Shown: positions 1 through 5,414, numbered from the stretch's first letter. The stretch: 6,611 nucleotides of DNA from Negativibacillus sp. (GCA_020024325.1 JAHHTY010000081.1:1-6611), one strand, 5' to 3'. Numbers and translations: made by a program. Notes: generated by a model not told the origin, from the letters alone.

Positions 1-1
1 G

Positions 2-1258
2 AAAAGGGTCAGTGAAATTTTAAGTCTGTGTCGTGAGTTTGGTGTGGATTCTCAAACTTATGTCAAAGAAGGAACAAGCATTGATGAAGTCAGAACTGCT
101 ATTTTAGAAAATCTGAGAAGGGAAAGAAAACCATTGTCGGCAAACACAATTACTTTGATAGGTGATGGAGAGAGCGAATACCGTGCAGCAGCAAGGGACG
201 GTTTACTTCTGAGAATGGGGCAGAATGTTGAAAAACCTGTCAGCGGTGCAGAAGATTTCAGAGGAATGAGCTTACATCAACTGATGATTGACTGTGCATC
301 AAGAAGCGGTGTGAAGGATGCTCATCGTAAAAATCCTGAAGAACTGTGGAGAGAGATGGCAACAATGGAGAGAGGACAGTTTGCAGACAGCAACAGTTTT
401 ATTTCTATTGTCAATTCCAGCTTGAATGCGGTTATTGCAAAAGCATATGAAACAGCCCCAACTACATATCAGCATTGGACAACGATAGGTTCAAATCCAG
501 ACTTTAAGAAAGCAACCAGATATAGACTGGCGGCAACCGGTGAAATGAAGTTAATTCCGGAAAATGGGGAATTTAAGAGTGTTGATGGTATGGACGAAGG
601 GGTAGAAACCGGTATCCAAACTTATGGAAAACGCTTCGGATTTTCCCGACAGACCATTATCAATGATGATTTAGGAACGGTTGCACGAATGATGGCAGCA
701 CAGGTTAAAGCAAATCAGCGCTTCATTAACCAGAAATGCTATGATGTACTGACAAAAAACGGACTTATTTATGATAAAAAGAAACTGTTTTCAGCAGAGC
801 ATAACAATTTATTTACTGGGGCAGCGGTTTCGGTTGCAAGTTTAAACGAAATGATGGTTGCTATGGCAAAGCAGACCAATATCAACGGAAAAGATGTGCT
901 GAATTTAGCACCACGTTTTATTTTAGCACCTGTGACACTGGCAATGCAGATTCGCCAGATTTTAGATTCTACTGCAGACCCAAGCGGAACAAACAGCGGT
1001 GTTGTAAATCCGATGAAGGGTGCCTTCCAGTTGATTACAGATGCTTGTCTGGATATTGCCAGCGTTAAGGGATATTATGCAGTAGCTGATCCAAACAGCG
1101 TAGATACAATCGAGGTAACCTATTTGAACGGTAAACGAACCCCAACGCTGGAAAGTCGTGTATCGTGGGATACACTGGGCATTGAGTGGAGAATGTACCA
1201 TGATTTTGGTATTAACGTCATTGACTACCGTGGTATGAGTTATAATCCTGGTAAGTAA
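2..1258 (+). CDS. Prohead protease/major capsid protein fusion, 5'-truncated
   Basis: This is the C-terminal 418 residues of a gene that enters from the left edge; its reading frame is open from base 2. A GTG at 44 is in frame but has no ribosome binding site, and the coding sequence continues through it, so it is not the start. The first 85 or so residues (ILSLCREFGV, then a helical charged stretch, then EYRAAARDGLLLR) look like the linker or scaffold segment that joins a ClpP-like prohead protease to the capsid domain in clostridial prophages. The capsid domain begins near FRGMSLHQL (about base 257). It contains TYQHW, NPDFKKATRYRL, a TYGKRFGFSRQTIINDDLG block and a late LAPRFILAP strand, all typical of Mu gpT-like/HK97-fold major capsid proteins. 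The capsid domain forms the icosahedral shell, and the protease part would trim the linker during maturation. The protease active site lies outside the window, so the fusion is inferred from the linker. The capsid call is firm. Confidence 0.9.
   Translation, partial: KRVSEILSLCREFGVDSQTYVKEGTSIDEVRTAILENLRRERKPLSANTITLIGDGESEYRAAARDGLLLRMGQNVEKPVSGAEDFRGMSLHQLMIDCASRSGVKDAHRKNPEELWREMATMERGQFADSNSFISIVNSSLNAVIAKAYETAPTTYQHWTTIGSNPDFKKATRYRLAATGEMKLIPENGEFKSVDGMDEGVETGIQTYGKRFGFSRQTIINDDLGTVARMMAAQVKANQRFINQKCYDVLTKNGLIYDKKKLFSAEHNNLFTGAAVSVASLNEMMVAMAKQTNINGKDVLNLAPRFILAPVTLAMQIRQILDSTADPSGTNSGVVNPMKGAFQLITDACLDIASVKGYYAVADPNSVDTIEVTYLNGKRTPTLESRVSWDTLGIEWRMYHDFGINVIDYRGMSYNPGK
1158..1175 (+). 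other. Small inverted repeat inside the capsid gene
   Basis: GTGTATC and GATACAC can form a perfect 7-bp stem closed by the 4-base loop GTGG. It lies within codons for SRVSWDTL near the 3' end of the capsid gene. No U-run follows, so it is not an intrinsic terminator. It may be chance, or a minor mRNA structure between the very highly expressed capsid gene and the next gene. Confidence 0.35.
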
Positions 1259-1263
1259 GGAGG
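1259..1263 (+). promoter_or_regulatory. Ribosome binding site that decides the decoration protein start
   Basis: GGAGG, extended to AAGGAGG with the last bases of the capsid stop codon, lies one base before an ATG at 1265 and ten bases before an in-frame ATG at 1274. Only the second spacing is workable, so translation should begin at 1274. Confidence 0.75.
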
Positions 1264-1273
1264 AATGAAAAAT

Positions 1274-1606
1274 ATGGCAACATACATTCAAAAAGGCGAT
1301 AGAATCGACTATAAAAATGCAACAAGTGCGGCAATTGAAGCAGGAGATGTCGTGGCTTTAGGAACAAACCGCATTGCGGTAGCGGATTGTAAAATTGATA
1401 TTGGTGAAGTGGGAACGCTTGCACTGACAGGTGTTTGGGAATTTCCGGCAGATACATCAGCTGCAATCGAGTTTGGAGCTATTGCATACTGGGATGCTGC
1501 AAGTAAAACAATGAAAGCAACAAAATCCGCTTCTGAGATTCCGGCCGGTATCTGTGTACTGAAAAAAGAAAGTGCAAGTTCAGCAGTATTGGTGAGATTA
1601 CAGTAA
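1274..1606 (+). CDS. DUF2190-type capsid decoration (cement) protein
   Basis: This 110-residue protein directly follows the major capsid gene. Its N-terminus (MATYIQKGDRIDYKN) followed by AAIEAGDVVALG and then VGTLALTGVWEFP is the recognisable pattern of the DUF2190 family. These are small beta-rich proteins encoded next to phage capsid genes and thought to bind the outside of the shell and stabilise it. The C-terminal half (AYWDAASKTMKAT, then AGICVLKKES and AVLVRL) fits the family's closing strands. The length is normal for the family. The start at 1274 is preferred over an in-frame ATG at 1265 because of Shine-Dalgarno spacing and because family members typically begin close to this Met-Ala-Thr. 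The stop codon overlaps the next start by one base (TAATG), which points to translational coupling. The family assignment is strong. The decoration role is family knowledge, not something the sequence shows. Confidence 0.88.
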   Translation: MATYIQKGDRIDYKNATSAAIEAGDVVALGTNRIAVADCKIDIGEVGTLALTGVWEFPADTSAAIEFGAIAYWDAASKTMKATKSASEIPAGICVLKKESASSAVLVRLQ

Positions 1607-1923
1607 TGAGCATATTTAAGAAAATGGTAGAAAATGACATGGATAATGTTGTTTTCAATCTAAACGAGCTTGCCGACCTCCATTCGCTGGATGGTCGGCA
1701 AATTTCTGCCATTGTAGATGATGCAAGGCTGGAGGAGATGAAGGCAAAGCCTAAATATGCGGATGGTTACAACACTGCGACAAAACTGATTTATGTAAAA
1801 GCAAAGGATTTGCCGGGAAAACCGGCACAGGGAGCGCATATAGAATTGGACAACAAAATCTATATTGTCCAAAGTGTAACAGGACAACATATTTGGGAAA
1901 TTGTTTTGGAGGCGAACCGATGA
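1606..1923 (+). CDS. Probable head-tail stopper (head completion protein)
   Basis: This is a 105-residue protein between the decoration gene and a gpZ-like gene, the place where lambda carries FII. The N-terminal half (SIFKKMVENDMDNVVFNLNELADLHSL) is followed by a charged middle. The C-terminal half, with GAHIELDNKIYIVQSV and then WEIVLEANR, reads as the beta-barrel part of stopper proteins: a hydrophilic strand, a turn, a Y-V-Q-S strand and a final hydrophobic strand. Stoppers plug the portal exit after DNA packaging and receive the tail. The start ATG overlaps the preceding stop by one base, and only a weak GGTGAG lies upstream at 1591-1596, so translation probably depends on coupling. The assignment rests mainly on size, position and a general C-terminal pattern. 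An adaptor or an unassigned neck protein is also possible. Confidence 0.6.
   Translation: MSIFKKMVENDMDNVVFNLNELADLHSLDGRQISAIVDDARLEEMKAKPKYADGYNTATKLIYVKAKDLPGKPAQGAHIELDNKIYIVQSVTGQHIWEIVLEANR
1670..1701 (+). other. Strong stem-loop inside the stopper gene
   Basis: TTGCCGACC pairs perfectly with GGTCGGCAA (9 bp). Inside it, TCCA pairs with TGGA around a 5-base loop TTCGC, with one bulged T at 1692. That gives a 13-bp GC-rich hairpin lying wholly within coding sequence (codons for LADLHSLDGRQ). It is not followed by a U-run, so it is not a standard terminator. A role in mRNA stability or in tuning translation is possible but only inferred. Confidence 0.55.
1811..1827 (+). other. Second small hairpin inside the stopper gene
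   Basis: TGCCGG and CCGGCA form a 6-bp GC-rich stem around the loop GAAAA. It lies in codons for LPGKPA, about 110 bases after the larger hairpin in the same gene. It may be chance. Confidence 0.35.
1908..1912 (+). promoter_or_regulatory. Ribosome binding site that decides the gpZ-like start
   Basis: GGAGG sits seven bases before the ATG at 1920, which overlaps the preceding stop codon as ATGA. An in-frame ATG at 1893 lies upstream of this site and has no Shine-Dalgarno of its own, so 1920 is the likely start. Confidence 0.8.
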
Positions 1924-2540
1924 GCAAAGAAGGATTGCAATTAAATATTTCTATCCCGAACATCAAAGAAGTACAGGCACAAATGGTAACTGCAAAAGAT
2001 AAAGCTCCGTTGGCAATCCAGAGGGCAATCAACAACACCATTAAACAGGTGAGCAGGGATATTGGAAAAGAAGCAAAACAAAAGTATATTGTCAAACAGT
2101 CTGAAGTTAAAAAGACATTAAAGATAAGGCAGGCAAAAAAGCGTGATTTAACAGGCATTGTTTCTTCTACTGATGATAAAAAAACAAAATTGTATGGTTT
2201 TAAGGTAACACCTAAAGAAGTCATTTTTGAACCGGACAAAAAACCGGAATATTATGCAGCAAGATTAAAAAAACGTATAAAAGAAAAGAAACTTACCGGA
2301 AATGAGGAAAGATCCAAAGCGTTTGTCGCTAAAATGTTAAACGGTCACATAGGTGTTTTTGAACGTATGAAAGGGAGAAAAACCAGTGGAGGTAAAGAAA
2401 AAATAGCGGAGCTGTACGGAATGAGTATACCCAATATGGTGAAAAGCAGAGATGTTGCATTCGAAATCCGGCAGAAGGGTCAAAACTTTCTCGAAACACA
2501 GGTAAAAAATGAGATTCAAAAGGTGATGGGGCTGAAATGA
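1920..2540 (+). CDS. Lambda gpZ-like tail completion/minor tail protein
   Basis: This is a 206-residue, strongly basic protein. The first part (residues 25-60) is a helix-rich segment with APLAIQRAINNTIKQVSRDIGK. This matches the gpZ pattern, in which an alanine/isoleucine-rich 'A-I-N-R/N' motif precedes a K-rich region (residues 60-75, VKKTLKIRQAKKRD). After a lysine-rich middle (105-130) comes GHIGVFERMKGRK, then the diagnostic ELYGMSIPNMV at 165-174, a common ending block in these proteins. The last 30 residues form a helix (FLETQVKNEIQKVMG). gpZ-type proteins act at the head-tail junction and are needed for a joined, infective particle. The length is close to lambda gpZ. The gene overlaps the previous gene by four bases (ATGA) and is itself overlapped by the next gene in the same way. 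I am fairly sure of the family; the exact location in the virion is inferred. Confidence 0.77.
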   Translation: MSKEGLQLNISIPNIKEVQAQMVTAKDKAPLAIQRAINNTIKQVSRDIGKEAKQKYIVKQSEVKKTLKIRQAKKRDLTGIVSSTDDKKTKLYGFKVTPKEVIFEPDKKPEYYAARLKKRIKEKKLTGNEERSKAFVAKMLNGHIGVFERMKGRKTSGGKEKIAELYGMSIPNMVKSRDVAFEIRQKGQNFLETQVKNEIQKVMGLK

Positions 2541-2986
2541 CAATTTATCAATTACATCAATCTATTCAAAAAAGGGTGCAGGATGTTATAGAAACAGCAG
2601 GTTTTCATGGATTACAGGTGTTCATTCGCAACACGCCTTCGCTCAAATATGAAGGTGATGCAAATGAATATTTTCCCAACTGCGTTATAAAAATGGGAGA
2701 TGGCTCAGATTCACAGGAACAAAGCAGTGTAACAATAGTTTTAGTATTGGGAACGATGGACAATGAGCCGGAATTAAAAGGGTATGAGGAAATCTGTCAT
2801 TTGATTGAGATTCTTAGACTTGATTTCGCTGAAAATTCGATATTGGATAAGTACTTTGAAATAAAGCAACCTATCAATTTTACCCTGGCAGAGCAGGAGT
2901 CCGATACTTACCCATACTTCTTCGGTGCGGTTTGGTTTGATGTTCAGATTCCGTCACCTCAAAGAGGATACAACGAGTTTATTTAA
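2537..2986 (+). CDS. Probable tail terminator (tail completion) protein
   Basis: This is a 149-residue protein between the gpZ-like gene and the sheath gene, the usual place of the tail terminator (lambda U-like) that caps the finished tail tube and docks it to the head. Visible features are an N-terminal helix (IYQLHQSIQKRVQDVIE), a first strand (LQVFIRNTP), FPNCVIKMGDG, a hydrophobic strand SSVTIVLVLGTMD, a helix YEEICHLIEILRLDF and the ending YPYFFGAVWFDVQIP. The last is a pattern I associate with these tail proteins in clostridial contractile-tail prophages. The alpha/beta order fits the terminator fold. The start is coupled to the upstream stop (ATGA) with only a G-rich, imperfect site (GGGG at 2528-2531) before it. 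The call comes from position, size and strand order, so the exact role is less certain than its place in the tail module. Confidence 0.62.
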   Translation: MTIYQLHQSIQKRVQDVIETAGFHGLQVFIRNTPSLKYEGDANEYFPNCVIKMGDGSDSQEQSSVTIVLVLGTMDNEPELKGYEEICHLIEILRLDFAENSILDKYFEIKQPINFTLAEQESDTYPYFFGAVWFDVQIPSPQRGYNEFI

Positions 2987-2996
2987 TTAAAAAAAG

Positions 2997-3002
2997 AAAG
3001 GA
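2997..3002 (+). promoter_or_regulatory. Ribosome binding site that decides the sheath start
   Basis: AAAGGA runs into the A of an ATG at 3002, leaving that codon no spacing. An in-frame ATG at 3011 lies eight bases downstream, so it is the likely start. Confidence 0.65.
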
Positions 3003-3010
3003 TGAAGAAA

Positions 3011-4420
3011 ATGGGATTTTTCCACGGAATTAAGGTTTTGGAAAAGAAAACACCGGTTGTTGCACCGGTGCAAGTGGACTCTGCTGTACAGGTTGTTATC
3101 GGTCTAGCACCGGTTAATATGGGAAATACAGCTGACCCGCTGGCACCACAGGTGGCATACAGCTATGATGAAGCAGTACAGAAAATGGGAATCAGCAATA
3201 ACCACTTAACCTATACCATCTGCGAAAGTATGAAGATGTCTTTTTTAAACTACAATATTTCACCATTGGTGATGATCAATGTACTGGACCCCAAAAAGCA
3301 TAAACAGCAGAAAACAACGGTCAGTGTATCCCTCTTGGAAGGAAAAGCAGAGCTTTCGGAAGAGGGTGTCATTCCTTCTACATTGCAATTAACCCAGACA
3401 GAGGCAGCATTGAATGCAGGCGTTGATTATACTACCTATTTTGCAGACGACGGAAAATTGGTGATCGAAAGAATCAGCAGCGGGGCAATTAAGAGTGACA
3501 CGGCTGCACTGAAAGCAACCTATGAGGTTCTGGACCCAACAGCGGTAACAGAGGATGATATCGTTGCGGGAATCGGAAAATTGCAGGAAATTTATCCCAG
3601 ATACGGTATTGTACCGGGAACCCTGATTGTACCGGGATACAGTGGGAAGCCCAAAGTATACAATGCTATGACAGCAAGGTGCAAAAATTTAAACGGGATA
3701 TTTCGGTATCATTGTTTAGTGGATTTGGATACAGGATCAGTAAAAAAATATGACAGTGTATTTGCAGAGAAAAATAAAAACAATTTTATTCATGAAAATA
3801 CCACTTTACTTTGGCCGATGGCAGAAGTCGGGAATGAAATGTATCATTTTTCCGCTGCAGTTGCACCGATGATTGCTGAAAATGACTATGAAAATGATGG
3901 TGTACCTTTTGTTTCTTTTTCAAATAAACCTCTGAAAATCAGCGGTCTTTGTCTGAATGACGGCACCGAGGTTGTTTTGGATATGGAACAAGCCAACCTG
4001 TTAAACTCTCAAGGCATTACAACAGCTATCAATATGAATGGTTGGAGAGCGTGGGGAAACCGCACAGCTTGTTATCCCGGCAATACCGACATTAAAGACT
4101 GCTTTGTCCCATGCCGAAGGATGTATAACTGGTGGGCAAATCAATTCATTTTGTCTTACTTTTCCAAGGTGGATGACCCAACCAACAAGAGGATGATTGA
4201 AAGCATTGTAGACAGTGAAAACATCAAGGGAAATGCCTATAAGACACGGTATCAGGTGGCAGAAGCCAAGATGGTATTTGATGTTGAGGAGAATTCTCTT
4301 ACTGATTTACTCAACGGTATTATCAGAATTGGTATGTTATTTTCACCGTATCCTCCGGCAGAACAGATTTTAACGACCGTGGAATATGATGTTAACGCAT
4401 TAAAAGAATCATTGAAGTAG
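3011..4420 (+). CDS. Contractile tail sheath protein
   Basis: This 469-residue protein forms the contractile sleeve around the tail tube; its contraction drives the tube through the host envelope. The N-terminus (MGFFHGIKVLEKKTPVV, then VVIGLAPVNM) is the usual sheath beginning, which includes the linker strand exchanged between neighbours. Residues of about 98-185 form a beta-rich segment rich in S/T/E, which looks like the surface insertion domain of longer sheaths. The core resumes with DDIVAGIGKLQEIYPRYG and PGYSGKPKVYNAM. The conserved C-terminal domain contains RRMYNWWANQFILSYF, a long helix, then LLNGIIRIGMLFSPYPPAEQI and EYDVNALKESL. That ending, with its P-P-A-E-x-I motif and final E-Y-D, is characteristic of P2/Mu-type sheaths. 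The length is typical. An in-frame ATG at 3002 is rejected on ribosome-site spacing and because family members typically begin with a short M-x-F-x-H-G. The gene is followed at once by the tube gene, as expected for components needed in fixed proportion. Confidence 0.94.
   Translation: MGFFHGIKVLEKKTPVVAPVQVDSAVQVVIGLAPVNMGNTADPLAPQVAYSYDEAVQKMGISNNHLTYTICESMKMSFLNYNISPLVMINVLDPKKHKQQKTTVSVSLLEGKAELSEEGVIPSTLQLTQTEAALNAGVDYTTYFADDGKLVIERISSGAIKSDTAALKATYEVLDPTAVTEDDIVAGIGKLQEIYPRYGIVPGTLIVPGYSGKPKVYNAMTARCKNLNGIFRYHCLVDLDTGSVKKYDSVFAEKNKNNFIHENTTLLWPMAEVGNEMYHFSAAVAPMIAENDYENDGVPFVSFSNKPLKISGLCLNDGTEVVLDMEQANLLNSQGITTAINMNGWRAWGNRTACYPGNTDIKDCFVPCRRMYNWWANQFILSYFSKVDDPTNKRMIESIVDSENIKGNAYKTRYQVAEAKMVFDVEENSLTDLLNGIIRIGMLFSPYPPAEQILTTVEYDVNALKESLK
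3060..3073 (+). repeat. 14-bp perfect palindrome in the sheath 5' region
   Basis: TTGCACCGGTGCAA is its own reverse complement. It lies in codons for VAPVQ about 50 bases after the sheath start, and the same core ACCGGT also occurs nearby at about 3052 and 3110. There is no loop, so it is more a DNA-level dyad than an RNA hairpin. Chance is quite possible, helped by repeated Pro-Val codons. Confidence 0.4.
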
Positions 4421-4421
4421 A

Positions 4422-4427
4422 GGAGGG
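4422..4427 (+). promoter_or_regulatory. Ribosome binding site that decides the tube start
   Basis: GGAGGG begins one base after the sheath stop codon. It is seven bases (from GGAGG) from the ATG at 4434 but only four from an adjacent in-frame TTG at 4431. The ATG is the better start. Confidence 0.8.
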
Positions 4428-4433
4428 ATATTG

Positions 4434-4955
4434 ATGAATAAAGGGCTGATTCCGACAAAGCTGACTGATTATAACATATATAACGAAAATGATATGCTGA
4501 TTGGTACAGACGGGGAAACGCAGCTGCCGGATTTGGAAGCAATGACCAGCGAAATTTCAGGTGCGGGAATAGCAGGAAGCATGGAGGACCCGACACCGGG
4601 ATATTTTGGTTCTTTGGAACTGGAATTGAAGTTTAGAACTATTTCGGAAGAATCCGGCAATTTAGCTGCCCCGAAGGCTCATACTTTGACCTTGCGTGCT
4701 GCACAAACAAAACACAACCCGGCCGACGGAACAAATCTGCAAGAGGGTGTGAAGGTGGTTGTAAGAGGCATTACAAAAAGCTATTCTCTGGGTAAATTTA
4801 AACAGGGAGAAACAACCGATACGGCAGTTAAGATAGAATTATCCTATATCAAGATTACACGAGGCAACAAAGAAGTCTTAGAATTGGACAAGTTTAATCA
4901 TATTTATGTAGTCAATGGTATTGACTATATGAAATCAATCAGAGATTTAATTTAA
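4434..4955 (+). CDS. Tail tube protein, P2 FII family
   Basis: This 173-residue protein forms the inner tube of the contractile tail, stacked as hexameric rings through which DNA passes. The opening (IPTKLTDYNIYNENDMLIG) followed by LPDLEAMTSEISGAGIAGS and PTPGYFGSLELELKFRTI is the classic sequence pattern of the P2 FII/Mu M tube family. LTLRAAQTKHNP then corresponds to the strand and loop in the middle of the fold. KVVVRGITKSYSLGKFKQG and VKIELSYIKI are the closing strands, and the C-terminus carries LDKFNHIYVVNGIDYM, which is also common in this family. The length is normal and no key block is missing. It follows the sheath with 13 bases between stop and start and shares the operon with it, consistent with large-scale matched production. 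I see no reason to doubt the assignment. Confidence 0.94.
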   Translation: MNKGLIPTKLTDYNIYNENDMLIGTDGETQLPDLEAMTSEISGAGIAGSMEDPTPGYFGSLELELKFRTISEESGNLAAPKAHTLTLRAAQTKHNPADGTNLQEGVKVVVRGITKSYSLGKFKQGETTDTAVKIELSYIKITRGNKEVLELDKFNHIYVVNGIDYMKSIRDLI

Positions 4956-4968
4956 GGAGATATGACAG

Positions 4969-5256
4969 ATGGATGTTTTTAAACTGAACAAAGCAATTGA
5001 GTTTGAGGGAATTACATATGAATCATTTGACCTTTCGGGATTGGAGGATTTAAGCGGTGAGGAATATGCAAGTTTGTTAAAGCAGGCAGAAAAGATTGAT
5101 GGGGAAAGTATGGTGCCTGAAAAGAGCCTTACTTTTGCGTTTTTAGCAGCTGCAAAGGTAACAGGAAAACCATATGATCTGTTTTGTCATTTGAAGGGGA
5201 AGGACGCATCAAAACTGCGTTATAATATCGGCAGTTTTTTTCTTGCAGAGGATTAA
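4969..5256 (+). CDS. Tail assembly chaperone, short (zero-frame) form
   Basis: This 95-residue protein sits between tube and tape measure, the fixed place of tail assembly chaperones (P2 E, Mu gp41, lambda G). Such proteins coat the tape measure and recruit tube subunits, and they are not part of the finished virion. The N-terminus KLNKAIEFEGITYESFDLSGL is the beta-strand opening usual in the P2 E/Mu gp41-like group. It is followed by LTGEE-like LSGEEYASLLKQAEKI, then TFAFLAAAKVTGKPYDLFCHL, a pattern common to this group. AAGGAG at 4954-4959 lies nine bases before the ATG at 4969. A nearer ATG at 4962 is in another frame and ends after six codons. The zero-frame product ends after SFFLAED; the last Phe-Phe codons form the slippery site, so most ribosomes would make this short form. 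Confidence 0.88.
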   Translation: MDVFKLNKAIEFEGITYESFDLSGLEDLSGEEYASLLKQAEKIDGESMVPEKSLTFAFLAAAKVTGKPYDLFCHLKGKDASKLRYNIGSFFLAED

Positions 5257-5414
5257 GCGGTATAAACGCATCATTGCTAAGAAAAGCTGCAATCAGCCTT
5301 TCTATCGTACTGCATACTGATTTTCTCAGGGTATATAAAGATATGTCGGTAGCAGATATGTTGGAACTGATTGCAGACACTGAGGAGGTGCTGTCAGAGC
5401 TTGGCAAAGAATAA
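4969..5414 (+). CDS. Tail assembly chaperone, long form by -1 frameshift
   Basis: This is a joined product: zero frame 4969-5241 (91 residues), then, after slipping back one base at T_TTT_TTT, -1 frame 5241-5414 (57 residues, stop TAA 5412-5414), for 148 residues in total. The -1 frame is open from 5226 (after a TAA at 5223-5225) to 5411 and has no plausible start of its own near its beginning. It encodes a helical sequence (NASLLRKAAISLSIVLHTDF, then SVADMLELIADTEEVLSEL) that looks like real protein, not noise. This is the arrangement of P2 E/E+E' and lambda G/GT, where the long form bridges chaperone and tape measure. Both the extension and its position immediately before the tape measure gene fit. 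The frameshift itself is inferred from sequence. Confidence 0.82.
5235..5241 (+). promoter_or_regulatory. Slippery heptamer T_TTT_TTT for -1 frameshifting
   Basis: Seven Ts fall in exactly the X_XXY_YYZ phase of the chaperone frame (AGT TTT TTT CTT), inside the short overlap (5226-5256) of the zero and -1 frames. Both tRNAs would re-pair perfectly after a one-base backward slip. No strong structure is visible at the ideal 5-9 bases downstream. The nearest is a hairpin at 5281-5302. Confidence 0.82.
5281..5302 (+). other. Hairpin downstream of the slippery site
   Basis: GAAA and GCTG pair with CAGC and TTTC around the loop CAAT: 8 bp with one A-C mismatch (5285/5298). It begins about 40 bases after the heptamer, farther than a usual frameshift stimulator, so its role is doubtful. 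Confidence 0.3.
5383..5390 (+). promoter_or_regulatory. Near-perfect Shine-Dalgarno for the tape measure gene
   Basis: AGGAGGTG matches the 16S anti-Shine-Dalgarno almost completely and lies ten bases before TTG 5401, the only start-like codon in the tape measure frame at suitable distance. It sits within the -1 frame extension of the chaperone. Confidence 0.8.

Noticed and set aside
754..760. In-phase A_AAA_AAC slippery heptamer in the capsid gene
   Set aside because: A -1 slip reaches a TGA after four codons (772-774) and would only truncate the capsid protein. There is no overlapping open frame.
962..1466. Two minus-strand open frames across the capsid/decoration gene boundary
   Set aside because: They lie antisense to well-supported genes, lack ribosome sites and have compositions (Cys/His/Tyr or Leu/Pro/His rich) typical of reverse-strand shadows.
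1751..2239. 162-codon minus-strand open frame opposite the gpZ-like gene
   Set aside because: It is hydrophobic and Cys/Phe rich because it mirrors a Lys-rich gene. It has no ribosome site and opposes the whole operon.
2267..2273. In-phase A_AAA_AAA heptamer in the gpZ-like gene
   Set aside because: The -1 frame meets a stop about a dozen codons later and encodes nothing recognisable. Lys-Lys codons in AT-rich DNA produce such runs often; 3742-3748 and 5493-5499 are similar.
2984..3010. AT-rich intergenic gap before the sheath gene as a promoter
   Set aside because: It is only about 25 bases long, lacks -35/-10 elements at proper spacing, and contains the sheath ribosome site. The upstream genes are in the same operon.
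3608..3637. 12-bp direct repeat ATTGTACCGGGA (3608-3619 and 3626-3637)
   Set aside because: It encodes a repeated Ile-Val-Pro-Gly in the sheath core, which is explained by coding. There are no flanking signs of a mobile element.
4962..4982. Six-codon frame starting at ATG 4962, just before the chaperone start
   Set aside because: The ATG is only two bases from the Shine-Dalgarno and the frame ends at once. The start at 4969 has proper spacing and leads to a recognised protein.
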